From NCBI GenBank assembly GCA_018806915.1, contig JAGKQI010000061.1:1984001-2048000 (forward strand): a stretch of 64,000 nt of DNA, read 5' to 3'. This DNA comes from Phytophthora colocasiae (Eukaryota > Oomycota > Peronosporomycetes > Peronosporales > Peronosporaceae). Below, one piece after another: positions 11,001-21,566 of the stretch. The translations under genes were made by a program, and so were the position numbers. The notes beneath the pieces were generated by a model. It had not been told where the DNA came from and made no database searches. It worked only from the letters and a program-made list of their open reading frames with translations. Each line of letters starts with the position of its first letter. Positions within the stretch are counted from its first letter, which is position 1.

Positions 11001-12005
11001 GTCTTCGTCGCAGCTTTTTGTCATGACATGGGCCACGACGCCCGTACCAACGACTTCCACGTACGCTGCAGCTCGCGTTTGGCTCGTCGTTATAACGACC
11101 ACTCCGTACTGGAAAACATGCACGCGGCAGCTTGTTTCGAAACTATGAGACGACCTGGTAACGATGTGTTGGCTGGGCTTGAGGACGGGTCCAGTGACAC
11201 TGCAGGCAGTAGACGTGTGGTCCGTAAACGCATCATCCGAGCGATTCTGGCTACGGACATGCATCGACACGCGAGTATTGTGGCGAAACTACACGAGGCT
11301 CAAGCTCGAGGGAGTCGGAAAGACGATGAACCCTTGCGGGAGCTGCTGGTGGACGCTGTAGTCCACTCGGCAGACATCTCTGGCCCAACGCAGAGCGAAG
11401 AGCAGCATTTCCGCTGGACAACGAGGCTACTGCAGGAATTCAACGAGCAGCACGCAGAGGAAGTGGAGTTGGGCATATCAGCCACTGCATTCATGGATAC
11501 CCGACCGGATTCCGCTGAGTTCGCCCGTGTGAACTTGGCGTTTGTAGACTCGTGCGCGTTCCCATTGTGGAAAGCTCTGGGTGGGATGTTGGCTGGACTG
11601 GAAGGTTGTCTCTCGAATGTGGAGAAGAATCGGACGATGTGGGTGACACGACTGGCGGAAGCTACAAAGGTGGAGTCGGAACAGAAGAACGAGAAGACTG
11701 TGAAGCGTGAGTCAACTGAAAGTCCCGAGAGGTTAAACATCACCAAGAAGATGGTAAAAAGTCCGGAAGAAAAGATATCAACCAAGTTTGTCACCCCCAC
11801 GAAAGCTGCTCAAAAGGTGGTGAACACTATGCAGACATCGGATCAAAGGAAGTCGGATGAGAGAAGCAAAACGTACACTGCATATGCGACGCCCACTAAA
11901 CCGGCAGCCCACAAGAAGGCGAACAGTCCTTCACAGACAGCTAGAGCTACACAACCAGTGAACATTCCACAGCAGAAAGCGAAACGAAAGCTGGACCTTC
12001 GTTAG
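8058..12005 (+). CDS. GAF-domain cyclic nucleotide phosphodiesterase
   Basis: Predicted class I 3',5'-cyclic nucleotide phosphodiesterase of about 1293 aa that hydrolyses cAMP and/or cGMP. Two exons, 8058-8429 and 8496-12005, join in phase. ATG 8058 is the first ATG after an in-frame stop; the upstream opening codon is TTG. Three GAF-like regions precede the catalytic part (near 8820-9170, 9290-9700 and 9830-10360), the last split by a Ser-rich insert. The catalytic domain starts near 10,680: YHNTYHAF near residue 891, then HDMGHDARTN, which fits the HD-x2-H-x4-N signature, then SVLENMHAA and HSADISGPTQ near residue 1081. The basic tail holds repeated TPTK units. No membrane segment is evident. 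GAF modules suggest allosteric control by cyclic nucleotide. Substrate preference cannot be read from motifs. Confidence 0.92.
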
Positions 12006-12094
12006 GGCGAGACTTTCGCCAACCATATCTATTGCTGTATCATAAAGAACACCAATTTTTGACGAACCTTTGGTCTTAGTAAAACAAACTGTGG

Positions 12095-13196
12095 CTACTG
12101 CAACAGACCTAGTTTCCTGATCGTCTGGAATTGCTCAGGAATTTCCATTAGCGCTTGCATGGCAAAACCAGCCTCAGGATTCCTCATGTTGCGCTTCAGC
12201 ACTTGATTGTACTCGACGAATTGGAAATTATCAAATCTCCGAGATGGAAGTTGGTCGTCGAACTCCTCCATCATCTCCCAGGGACCGTCACCGACTCCAA
12301 TCATGACGATCGCTGCGGAAAATCAACGTTAGACTGCAGAAATACGTGAAATCTCAAAGAAAAACTTACAAATTGGGTACTTGGAGGCCTCGACGATGGC
12401 GTTCCTAGTAGCTGTAGGCTCGTTCACTTGTCCATCAGCGATAATTACTAGGATATGATAGCCAGGATCCTGTTTCACGGCCTTGATGGCTTCATAAATC
12501 ACAGGGGCAAAGCTCGTCGGGCCGTAGAGCTTAATCCTAGGAGTGATTTCGTTGTATCGCTTGAGAACTTCATCGAAGCCTTGACACCCTCTACCTTCGA
12601 CGAACGGGAAGCAGCGATTACCCAACGTCGTGGAATCTCCGAAGCCAAAAGCAGGAATGATATTGTCGTCGTCGAAAGCTTCGAGTGTGCGGCCGATGGC
12701 GCTGATGACGCTTTGGTACGGATTCTGAATAGCTCCAGTGGGGTCGATATGGTGGAGACAACGACCCTGGAAGCTATTCTTTCCTGTCCACTGCAGAATA
12801 GTGTTAACATCACACTGCAAGCATCAATTCTGTCCTTCCTAACCGTATTCGATTCGGTGAAATCAATCTGGAAATCATCAAGAACGTCAGTCCCAAACCG
12901 AAAAGTTTTGATAAAATCCTACGCACCCCAAGGATCAAGTTGGATGACTCCAGTCCCGCTTTCCTATCATCACCAGTGTCAACGATCTATTTTTCATGTG
13001 TCCACAGCTTTTGCATCACCTCAAGTCGCTCTGCACTTCCTCTAAAGACACAACAGTCAAAAGGGTTAATTACACACTTCAACTACACTAACGTGAACTT
13101 TACCGCACCAATGGTTTCATATCGATCCGGAATGGGCTGGAAACCTCCGATCTTCTTGTACGGCGTACTACCCTCTCGACTCGAAGCACATCCCAT
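12095..13196 (-). CDS. Copine/RGLG-type VWA protein 2, putatively N-myristoylated
   Basis: Encodes 269 aa from exons (transcript order) 13109-13196, 13020-13041, 12927-12963, 12844-12867, 12370-12790, 12095-12312; the summed length is in frame. It starts MGCASSRE, a good N-myristoylation signal with a Cys3 palmitoylation candidate, so membrane attachment is likely, as in plant RGLG proteins. The VWA domain is well kept: IDFTESNT metal site, IQNPYQ, AFGFGD, YNEITPRIKL, IIADGQV (MIDAS Asp present), GVGDGPW, RRFDNFQFVEY and a short LMEIPEQF tail. RGLG proteins carry a RING domain after this point; none is present. It lacks the intron that its relatives have after NPYQ. Role probably Ca2+/metal-dependent protein binding at membranes. 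Confidence 0.88.
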
Positions 13197-13297
13197 GACG
13201 GTAAGTCTTAAAATGACTGAACAGATTTTCTAAGGATGCCAATTGTGGATGACAACATGAGCTTCAAGTCATTGATGGGTTAATTCTACGAACTTTT

Positions 13298-14782
13298 CTA
13301 GCAATGCCCTCCTGGAACCTCAGGCTCTTCCGTGCTAGTCTCTGTTGCATTATTCTGTGGCCAAGTAGTGATGTCCGAACCATTAGTAAAGATAGTGAAA
13401 CCATCAGTGGGAACAGCTTCGGCCGTGCTAATGTCATTGGCGAACCACAGGAAGCGGAAGGAATCGCGAGTGGCGATGATACGCGAACCGCCAAATGTGA
13501 CGTTGTTACTGGCCAGCGACCAGCTCGGGATCAGAGACGACGAGATTCGGGGCCCAGCGTGACCTTCGTAGTTTCCACCTGAGCCTGTGGTGATGTGGTA
13601 GATCCCATTGGTAGAATCCTCCTTGTTCTTGTAGATCTTGGCTGTACGTTCGTACGCGTGCACGTGGCCCGTGATCATGGCATTCACTCCGTTGGCTGAG
13701 AAAACCTCCTCCCATTTAGCGAACTGGCCACATTGAGGCTCGGAATACACTGTACCCGAGTAGTACGAGCCGTTCCAGCAGTTTTCAGCGTCGGTATCGG
13801 TGATATCGAAGATCGTGGACGAACATTGGCACTGGTGGTTGCTCCACGTGTTGTAGAACGGATTGTGCTTGAAAACTACCACCCACGGTGTCACACTACG
13901 GTTGACGTTCTCCAGATCCGCCTTGACCCAGTCCAGTTGGGCATTGCGATCCGCCAGCCACTCTTCCGTGCCTACAACTGTCGTATTGGTGCCTCTAGAA
14001 CCAGTATAGTCGTCGAGGAAGACACAGTGGATGAGTCCAATGTCCAGCGAGTACCAGGTATGCAACGCCGTCTTGGCATCTTCGGAGATCGGAGAATACA
14101 CGCGATTGATGTAGCCCAAGTAGTTCTCCGCTTCCAGCTCCATGTCCTCTGGGTACGGATACATGTTCAAGTGCCCGGACGACGTGATGGTCTCGTGGTT
14201 CCCATTGATACCGGTGAGAGGGTATACGGACGTCAAGTTCTGCTGCTCACGGAACCAATTGTCCCATTGCAGGTGCTGCCCGTTAGCGTATGAATAGTCC
14301 CCAGCGATCACCAGAGCTTGGATATGTTTCCCCTCGAAGGTCTTACCCTGTTCAGCGAACGTCGTCTCGGACGAAGTTGTGTCTCCAGGGTCTCCGATCA
14401 CACCGAGAATGGTCTCATCCGAGTCTGAGCCAGGGTGCAGCAGGGAAATGAACGATCCGGTGAAGTCCGAACCGATAGTGTACGTGTATTTGGTCGTCTC
14501 CGCCAAGTTACACAGCAATGCGGTATGGAGGAAGGGCGACGTGTACGTGTAATTGTACTCAAGTTCAGCCACTGAGTAGTTGACGAACGTACTGTCCGTC
14601 GTAATAGTTGACCCGACAGCAGTAGCAGAGACTTGGTACGACTTAGCGTCGTCCGAGGCGAAGGACACAGCGATTCCATTGGCACAGTCGACTGCAGAGC
14701 TCGAAATCCCAAGGTGGACTTGAGTCACCTTAGCGGAAATGACAGCAGTTAATGCAGATAGAGAGAGGAAGAGCTTGACCAT
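13298..14782 (-). CDS. Secreted purple acid phosphatase-like metallophosphoesterase
   Basis: Encodes 494 aa with a cleavable signal peptide (residues 1-17, hydrophobic core LFLSLSALTAVI). I chose ATG 14782 over the upstream TTG because it begins the signal peptide. The calcineurin-like dimetal site is complete: GDPGDT, GDYSYA, GNHE, FKHNPFY and GHVHAYERT in the usual order, plus a short N-terminal beta-rich domain, as in plant and fungal purple acid phosphatases. Many N-x-S/T sites suggest glycosylation. It probably acts outside the cell on phosphate monoesters. The Tyr of GDYSYA fits the family's purple charge-transfer ligand. An Inr-like site lies 8 bp upstream. Confidence 0.92.
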   Translation of the reverse strand: MVKLFLSLSALTAVISAKVTQVHLGISSSAVDCANGIAVSFASDDAKSYQVSATAVGSTITTDSTFVNYSVAELEYNYTYTSPFLHTALLCNLAETTKYTYTIGSDFTGSFISLLHPGSDSDETILGVIGDPGDTTSSETTFAEQGKTFEGKHIQALVIAGDYSYANGQHLQWDNWFREQQNLTSVYPLTGINGNHETITSSGHLNMYPYPEDMELEAENYLGYINRVYSPISEDAKTALHTWYSLDIGLIHCVFLDDYTGSRGTNTTVVGTEEWLADRNAQLDWVKADLENVNRSVTPWVVVFKHNPFYNTWSNHQCQCSSTIFDITDTDAENCWNGSYYSGTVYSEPQCGQFAKWEEVFSANGVNAMITGHVHAYERTAKIYKNKEDSTNGIYHITTGSGGNYEGHAGPRISSSLIPSWSLASNNVTFGGSRIIATRDSFRFLWFANDISTAEAVPTDGFTIFTNGSDITTWPQNNATETSTEEPEVPGGHC

Positions 14783-14790
14783 TGCGACGG

Positions 14791-14804
14791 AGATTGAAGA
14801 ATGA
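14791..14804 (-). promoter_or_regulatory. Oomycete initiator-like element of the phosphatase gene
   Basis: On the minus strand it reads TCATTCTTCAATCT, 13 of 14 matches to the Inr core TCATTYYNCAWTTT, and ends 8 bp before the ATG at 14782. Confidence 0.5.
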
Positions 14805-15381
14805 GAGCGAGAGTGGGGACTATCCCATTGTCTTGCGGCTACGGGCAAGAGAGGCAGTCCATCTGGCTGAGACTTCGAGCTACGAATAGCTTTGATTCAA
14901 AGCCTTTGAGCTATTGCTACATAGACCCCCGGGATTGCAAATTGAGACGGTCCGTCGAATCTGGTTCCAGTGGACTTGTCTAGACAAGTCAGAGCCGTGT
15001 AAGAGACGAGTGTGGATGATGGCGTAGAATGGGCTGGTGCTGAGCTCTCAGATGCACGAGGCGTGGGGGAACGAATCTCAGTGGGCACAATGTCGATGTG
15101 TAATTCGTCGGACGTCAAGCGACGGGGTTCATCGCATCGAATACTTTTGAACTCTTGATATCGAAAGCACAACAGCTAATGCCAGGGATAAATGAACGCG
15201 AATCTCTCGTTCTACACTGTGTACAGCAGTTCAATGCGTTCTACTTCTACGGTAGTGTACTACCTCAATGACCTGTTTGCATAACCAGGACACAAGAATT
15301 AACCCTTGTATTTGACTGTACCCATCAACCGAACTGTACCCATCAACCCATTTCAATAGTATAATACCGCCACAAGTGGAA
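14805..15381. other. Divergent intergenic region
   Basis: Lies between the phosphatase and VWA gene 3. It holds a direct repeat of the 16-mer ACTGTACCCATCAACC separated by two bases, near 15,318-15,351, close to the start of VWA gene 3, which may be a regulatory repeat. Nothing else was recognised. Confidence 0.45.
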
Positions 15382-16680
15382 ATGGGGTGTGGCAGCAGTT
15401 CCGAGGCCGAGCCAGTGCTTGCTACTGTCGTTACGGTTCCTTTGCCGAAGCGCTCTAGCTTCCGTCCTATTCCAGACCGCTACGAGACGCTCGGTTTGTC
15501 CTTTCGCTGCTGTCTTCACTCTCTCTCGTTTTCTGACGTTTTCTCTGCTCTTATCAACACACAGCCGAAGTTCAACAAGACTTGCGGTGAGTAATAACTG
15601 TTATCTTATTTAGTTATATATATAATAATAATACACATTTTTAATTATTGTAATGCAGTAAAGCTGGGTTGGAGTCGTCAGATCTTGTTGTTGGAGTAAG
15701 TTGCTACCATTTCTGACTGAAAAAATAAATAAATTACTGACATTTCTCCTACAGGTTGATTTCACCAAGTCGAATCAGGCAAAGAACCCCCTGGTTATTT
15801 GAATCTTGTTGATATTATTGAAATTTATCAATTTTGTTTCTGCAGTGGACTGGAGAAAAAACGTTCGGGGGTAGATGTCTTCACGAAATCGACCCTTCCG
15901 GCGTTTTCTTGAATCCCTATCAAGTAACGTTTGCAACCTCAAACTTATCAACTTTAGAAGTGCAACGAATTCATTTTTTTTTATTATTGCAGAGTGTCAT
16001 CTCCGTTATCGGTCGCGTGCTGGAAGCTTTTGACGATGACAACATCATCCCAGCTTTTGGCTTTGGTGACTTGGCGACCAAAGGGAATAGTTGCTTCCCG
16101 TTCTCTCAAGGTCGTGGCTGCCAAGGCTTCGAGGAAGTCCTCAGACGCTACAATGAGATTACGCCGACGTTGAAGCTGTCAGGCCCGACCAACTTTGCTC
16201 CAGTGATTAAAGAAACCATTCGAGCGGTTCGACAGAACGGAGGTTACCACATTTTGGTGATCATTGCTGACGGACAAGTGACGAACGAGGAAGATACGCG
16301 CAATGCCATTGTTGAGGCGTCCAACTGGCCTATCTGTGAGTTCGAGTATTGTGGAAAAAGTTTTTTATGGTTCTCTAACGGTGATTTTGTTGCAGCAATT
16401 ATCATGGTTGGAGTGGGTGACGGTCCTTGGGATATGATGGAGGAATTCGATGATAAGTTACCAGCACGCCGTTTCGACAACTTCCAGTTCGTCGAGTACA
16501 GGGCTGTGATGCAAGTGAACAAGAAGAACCCTGAAGCGGGTTTCGCTATCATGGCTTTGATGGAGATTCCTGGTATGTTATTTTCTCTTGCAGAAATGGC
16601 TATAATGCACTAACTCCCTCGATGTTTTCTCACTTGCAGAACAGTACAAGATGATTCGTCAGCTTGGACTGATCCAGTAG
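15382..16680 (+). CDS. Copine/RGLG-type VWA protein 3, putatively N-myristoylated
   Basis: Encodes 277 aa. Exons: 15382-15493, 15565-15586, 15659-15695, 15755-15778, 15846-15923, 15993-16335, 16396-16572, 16640-16680; summed length is in frame. ATG 15382 gives MGCGSSSE, a myristoylation plus palmitoylation start; the ATG two codons earlier would destroy it. The VWA motifs match gene 2: VDFTKSNQ, FLNPYQ, AFGFGD, YNEITPTLKL, IIADGQV, GVGDGPW, RRFDNFQFVEY. No RING domain. The 24-nt exon 15755-15778 ends CAG|GCAAAG, so intron 15779-15845 would be a GC-AG intron; the next GT donor would add four residues absent from gene 2. Gene 2, about 2.2 kb away on the other strand, is its closest relative here. 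Confidence 0.88.
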
Positions 16681-16797
16681 TTCGTGTTTGGGATCGGATG
16701 TGATTCATGTTTTTCCAAAAACATTGTATTTGTTTTGAAAATGCAGTAGCTAACGCAAAACATCAAATCGAGTCAATCTCAGATGACAGCGACCTAC

Positions 16798-17466
16798 TTA
16801 GTTGCTAGGGTCATACGTGTTGGTGCCATTGGCGTAGAAGTAGATGATTTGGTCGTCATCGTTGCTCTTCTTGCGCAGGTTGCGGCGACTCTGCTGGTCC
16901 GTCGTGCCCGTGACTGTCTCGGTCTCGAGTCCGAACTTGTCGATCCAGAATTGAATCTCGTGGTCCAAGTTGGAGTTGTCCGTTGCGCCGCTGAAGATCG
17001 GACGCATGTACACTGTGTCGGTCGTCACAGTCTTCTCGTCGGTAATGGTGGTGCGTACACAAGTACCTTGTTGCCACAGTGACAGACTCATTTTACCCCA
17101 TTGATGCTTGTCACCAGGTGCGATGTTGACGTATCCGTCGCTGATGAGGTGGTCGTTGATGCCTTGAGCTACAGCAATGCCGAAACCCGAGACGGAGCCG
17201 GTGATGGCCACAGCCGAACTGACACTGGCTGCAGCAGCAGCCCCAGCTGCTAGAGCACTTGTCGATACTCCGAACACCGAGACGACTCCATTAGCAGCAA
17301 GTGCAGAAGCAACTGGAGCTGCAGCTCCAGCAGTGCCAATGACAGTAGCAGCAGCGCCAATGACGGAGATAACGATGCCAGCGATCTTGAGAGCAGCCTC
17401 ATCCGGTCCGATCTTGCAGGTCCAGGGATCTTCAGTGTTGTTGACGATGGAGAGGTAGGAGCCCAT
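16798..17466 (-). CDS. MGSYLS-family protein, copy 1 (unknown function)
   Basis: Encodes 222 aa; I do not recognise the family. It begins MGSYLS, which fits the N-myristoylation rule (Gly2, Ser6). Residues about 30-105 are an Ala/Gly/Val-rich hydrophobic stretch, probably one or two membrane helices. Then comes a conserved soluble part with GYVNIAPG, WGKMSLSLWQQGTCVRTT, TDTVYMRPIFSGATDN and HEIQFWIDKFGLE, and a basic then acidic tail. No signal peptide is evident. A perfect Inr lies 42 bp before the ATG. A closely similar copy lies at 18133-18813 and a broken one at 20190-20818, so the family has expanded in tandem. A membrane-anchored role is inference. Confidence 0.8.
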   Translation of the reverse strand: MGSYLSIVNNTEDPWTCKIGPDEAALKIAGIVISVIGAAATVIGTAGAAAPVASALAANGVVSVFGVSTSALAAGAAAAASVSSAVAITGSVSGFGIAVAQGINDHLISDGYVNIAPGDKHQWGKMSLSLWQQGTCVRTTITDEKTVTTDTVYMRPIFSGATDNSNLDHEIQFWIDKFGLETETVTGTTDQQSRRNLRKKSNDDDQIIYFYANGTNTYDPSN

Positions 17467-17507
17467 AGTGGTGGAGGTTGTTGGAGGTTGGTTGTGCTTG
17501 TGAAGGC

Positions 17508-17521
17508 AAATTGAGGAATGA
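17508..17521 (-). promoter_or_regulatory. Perfect oomycete initiator element, MGSYLS copy 1
   Basis: Minus strand reads TCATTCCTCAATTT, 14 of 14 matches to the oomycete Inr core, 42 bp upstream of the ATG. Confidence 0.6.
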
Positions 17522-18132
17522 GGTAGCAGTGTTAGATCGATTAGGTGGTGAACCTGGCTGTTAAATGGCCTTTTGTGTCGATAGGTTCGAAGGCAACCTT
17601 CTATCCAAAAGGCTAACGGATAGGAACTGCATCAACATGACATGATTCCGCCACAGACCACAAGCGAATGAAGTGATCAAGTTCGTCTCCAATTGATTTT
17701 AGTTGCAAGATTTGCAGCTGCAACCAAATAATTTCGGTAGTCGTGTTTGGATCTGGGTTACCTTCAGTGTACTAGTATTGAAGTGGGACACAGTCAAACG
17801 AGCAGTTGTGAAAGTATCTTCACCTGGTGATGAACCTATTCGCCTCGGACAGCGAACACCAGCCACTTGTAAAGGCAACCGAGCCTGATTCCGAGGCTGT
17901 GACTAACAGCGATTAGCGCTTTTCGTATCCGTCGTGGATATGTCGTCAACATGATCACTGCTCTCAGTTCTCTGAGCTCTGAGCTGCACCTAGCAGCCAC
18001 GTGACATGCCAACTTCGAGGCATTTGACATAGGCAATGTACTAGTCAAAGAACAGCAAGTTTTGATAAAATGGGGAATCTTTACGACATTAGGCTAAAGC
18101 GTTTTGAATCCAACAAAATCGTCCATAGCGAC
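17522..18132. other. Intergenic, no gene seen
   Basis: About 0.6 kb between two copies of the MGSYLS family. No motif or plausible reading frame was recognised. Confidence 0.5.
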
Positions 18133-18813
18133 CTAGTTATAGTTGGGATCGTACGTGTTGGTGCCGTTGACGTAGAAGAGAACAGTCTGTCCCTCGTCCT
18201 CTCCACCCTTGTGGTGACGGTGGTGGTGGTGTCGTCTTTGCTGGTCCGTCGTGCCCGTGACCGTGTTGGACTCTAGTCCGAACTTGTCGATCCAGAACTG
18301 AATCTCGTGGCCAATGTCCGAGTTGTCGGTCGCTCCGCTGAAGATCGGACGCATGTACAACGTGTCGGTCGTCACAGTCTTCTCGTCGGTAATGGTAGTA
18401 CGCACACAGGTTCCCTGCTGCCACAGCGAAAGACTCATCTTTCCCCACTGGTGCTCCTCACCCGGCGCAATGTTGACATATCCTTCAGTGATGAGGTTGT
18501 CGTTAATACCTTGAGCCACAGCAATGCCAAAGCCCGAGACGGAGCCAGTGATAGCCACAGCAGAGGTCACACTAGCTGCGGCTGTGGCACCTGCAGCTAA
18601 TGCACTTGTTGATACCCCAAATACAGATACAACTCCATTGGCAGCAAGAGCGGAAGCAACTGGGGCTGCAGCTCCAGCAGTGCCGATTACGGTAGCAGCA
18701 GCTCCGACCACAGAGATGACGATGCCGGCGATCTTGAGAGCAGCCTCATCCGGTCCGATCTTGCACGTCCACGGGTCGTTGGTGTTGTTGACGATGGAGA
18801 GGTAGGAGCCCAT
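18133..18813 (-). CDS. MGSYLS-family protein, copy 2 (unknown function)
   Basis: Encodes 226 aa, very similar to copy 1 along its whole length. I chose ATG 18813 because it gives the shared MGSYLSIVNN start; the frame opens further upstream but that part has no counterpart in copy 1. Same layout: putative myristoyl start, long Ala-rich hydrophobic stretch, then the conserved WQQGTCVRTT and MRPIFSGATDN region. The main difference is a His-rich run (HHHHRHH) near the C terminus, which may bind metal. An Inr-like site lies at 18851-18864. Confidence 0.8.
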   Translation of the reverse strand: MGSYLSIVNNTNDPWTCKIGPDEAALKIAGIVISVVGAAATVIGTAGAAAPVASALAANGVVSVFGVSTSALAAGATAAASVTSAVAITGSVSGFGIAVAQGINDNLITEGYVNIAPGEEHQWGKMSLSLWQQGTCVRTTITDEKTVTTDTLYMRPIFSGATDNSDIGHEIQFWIDKFGLESNTVTGTTDQQRRHHHHRHHKGGEDEGQTVLFYVNGTNTYDPNYN

Positions 18814-18850
18814 TGTGAAGAGTTGAGAAGGTGGTTGATCCGAAGAAGAA

Positions 18851-18864
18851 GAATTGAGGAATGA
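18851..18864 (-). promoter_or_regulatory. Oomycete initiator-like element, MGSYLS copy 2
   Basis: Minus strand reads TCATTCCTCAATTC, 13 of 14 matches to the Inr core and almost identical to the site of copy 1, 37 bp upstream of the ATG. Confidence 0.5.
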
Positions 18865-20134
18865 GAATGATGCTGAAGACGCAAAGATCGATGGATGAAG
18901 CTGTCGATCACCTTGGATCGAACAGCGCAAGGCCAATGGTGCGGAGCAACCTGATTTACGTCAGTTAGCATTGAAATGGCTGCATACCGCGGTCACAGCT
19001 ATAGACGAGTCGCTCCTTCTCCCTTGTAGGTAAACGAAGTGAATAGCCGTCACTTGTGTCGTCGCAGCACTAGCAACTGCGTCACTGTAGAGCGAGAACT
19101 CTAAGTCAAGGTTTGACCTCTCTAGCAATGACTTCAAAGCTGAAAAGCTCGCAATCTATTGGAAACGATGGCGGTGCAGTACATGTGATCATGAAGATAA
19201 CACATTACCATATCTTAAGAACTGCAGCTACAACGTAGGTTGTTCTCCATTCCGCTCAAATAGTACTCGACGGTTTTAATCAGCTCAATCCGTTCAGTTC
19301 TTCTTGAAAGCAGGATCTTAATGCCGCTCGACTGTCGAATAGGTTCACAAGTTGTGCTTGACGAAGACATTTGCAGCTGAGCGTTCCAGTAGGTCTATCA
19401 GCGATCTGGAGGTCCCCAGAGTTTCAGGCAGAAGGTCGAGGACGTTTGTGGTGGAGGTTTGGAATGCCCGTTGCGCCATCGACTGATGCTCCGCCCTGTG
19501 TCTATACTATAGACTCTATAGTACTAACACCGAAAACCCGTCTCTGGCGGTCCAGTCGTCCTGATTTCTAGCGGAATGTTGAAGCGTGTTTAACGCTGGG
19601 ACGACCAGAGAAAGACATGATCAGTCAAGATTTGCACTTCAGATCCAGATTATATCCAGAGGAACCCTGAGTTTGTTGCTCCACACTTCGTCTTGCCTGT
19701 CCACGAAGTCAATGACATTGGCATAATGGAGACTCCACTACCAGATTGGTCATCTTTCCCTAGCAAATTTCTGGTCTCGACTAGCTGGTTAAAGCCTAAG
19801 GCTGATCATGTATCAAACCATTTCTGGTACTTGCAAGTCAAGCCCAAACATCGGAAATGGTTCTTGGTAATGTCCAAGTGTCGTAGCGCAGTCTATTCAT
19901 TAAGAATTGAGCATCAAGTGTTGAGGCAACATTGCAATGCATTGATACAAATCCCGTCTGGAACGCGTTGGCAACAATTCCACTTCTTCTGCTTGTGGAT
20001 CGCCGCAACAATTGACTAGAGTCGTGCTCGAGGAAGCCCTAAACGTATCTGTTAGACGCTCTTCTTCACTGTTTATCGTCATGGCGGGTCCTTCCTCAGC
20101 TATCTCTGTAGTTAAATAGTTTTTTTAAACAAAT
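18865..20134. other. Intergenic, no convincing gene
   Basis: About 1.27 kb. A plus-strand frame at 19693-20019 (108 aa) has no recognised motif and no Inr, and I do not call it. Nothing else was seen. Confidence 0.5.
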
Positions 20135-20148
20135 TCATTCTCCAACTT
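20135..20148 (+). promoter_or_regulatory. Oomycete initiator-like element, MGSYLS copy 3
   Basis: Reads TCATTCTCCAACTT, 13 of 14 matches to the Inr core, 41 bp before the ATG of the broken third copy, so the promoter survives although the frame is broken. Confidence 0.45.
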
Positions 20149-20189
20149 GCCTCCAATTCCGCAAGACTTCATCACCCCAACACGCACCA

Positions 20190-20818
20190 ATGGGCTCTTA
20201 CCTCTCCATCGTCAACAACACCGAAGACCCGTGGACCTGCAAGATCGGACCGGACGAAGCTGCTCTCAAGATCGCTGGTATCATTATCTCCGTCGTTGGG
20301 GCCATAGCGACCGTGATCGGAACTGCTGGAGTTGCAGCGCCAATTGCCTCTGCAGTGCTTTAGTCACCGCTGCGACTGTGGCAGCAGGTACAGTTGGCAC
20401 AGTGGCGTCCGTCACGGGGGCTGTTTCTGGATTCGGCATTGCTGTAGCTCAAGGTATCAACGACAACCTGGTGAACAACGGATACGTGAATATCGCACCA
20501 GGTGAGAAGCACAAATGGGGTAAAATGAGTCTCTCGCTGTGGCAACAAGGCACGTGTGTGCGCACTACCATCATCGACGAGAAGACAGTCAAGACGGACA
20601 CGTTGTACATGCGTCCGATCTTCAGTGGGGCGACGGACAATTCCAATCTGGACCACGAGATTCAATTCTGGATCAACAAGTTTGGGCTCGAGACGAGTAC
20701 GGTGACGGGCAATACGGAACAGGAAAGCCGTCGAATTCTTCGCATGGATGGTGAGACGCAAACTGTGTTCTTCTATGCGAATGGCACCAACACGTACGAC
20801 CCGAGTTTTGGAAACTAA
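20190..20818 (+). pseudogene. MGSYLS-family copy 3, frameshifted
   Basis: The first part from ATG 20190 encodes the same MGSYLSIVNN start and about 57 residues, then meets a TAG near 20362. The second half (VSGFGIAVAQ, WGKMSLSLWQQGTCVRTT, MRPIFSGATDN) is open in another frame to the stop at 20818. Compared with copies 1 and 2 the Ala-rich stretch is about 14 residues shorter at the break, so a deletion that is not a multiple of three is the likely cause. No intron with proper borders restores the frame. It is on the opposite strand from its relatives. The rest of the frame has no further stops, suggesting recent loss or an assembly error. Confidence 0.75.
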
Positions 20819-21566
20819 GCGAGCCATGTTTGTTGAAATCCCATAAACACCAACCTTTTCCTTTTGTGCAGTTTTTTTTTTTCGACCAGATCTTTGTCGT
20901 GTCTATCAACATATTCTGAACAGTAAGTTGCTACCTCCTTGCGTTTAGATAGTTTTCTTGTTTTCAGCTTGAATAATTATCAAACTCACCCAACGGTATG
21001 GGACGTAATGATCCAGTACGTGTTTCCTCAAAGAATGCCCCCACAAAACAAACATTTTGAATCAATATAAATGAAATATCTTGATTTTCTTTGGCCGAAT
21101 CCATAAAGCCTGAATTCGGGGTGACCGATGGTATTTGCGCGTGTCAAGACGATGATCTTCGCCTTGTGCTAACTCCAAGTCGTGCAAGAAGTTTATTCAG
21201 TAAAGGATCGGACGTATCGAAAACGCGATGAATGAATCTGCAGTGCAGTAATAACGATGGAGATACTTTTTTTTTTATAAATGATGGCTTTGCCTACATT
21301 TAAATAATCAACATTGGGGTGTTGATAAGCCATGGTCTATTTGAGTTCATGAGTTCAAGCCGTTCCCTATTAATAAGGGAATGCCCTGCCTTGGTTACGG
21401 GAATACATATGTGCTTTGTAATGCATGGTGATGAATCTGCGAAGTAAACGCTTACGATAATTCGCAAAGTAAACGCCTTACGACAATCAACAACATCAAC
21501 AATGAAGACAGATCTCGAGACCGTAATAATTTCCCGACTGTAACTCCACTGCTGGTAGAAACAGAA
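20819..21566. other. Intergenic, no gene seen
   Basis: About 0.75 kb, AT-rich, with T-runs near 20,871 and 21,268. Nothing was recognised apart from the Inr-like site just downstream. Confidence 0.5.

Noticed and set aside
16783..17458. Plus-strand frames opposite the MGSYLS genes (also 18,070-18,805)
   Set aside because: Ala/Val-rich shadows of the minus-strand Ala-rich coding region; the minus strand is supported by paralogy and Inr sites.
19693..20019. 108-aa plus-strand frame
   Set aside because: No recognised motif, no Inr, no paralogue in the window; consistent with chance.
20340..20400. Tiny intron to rescue MGSYLS copy 3
   Set aside because: Candidate GT...AG pairs are under 40 nt and do not restore the frame.
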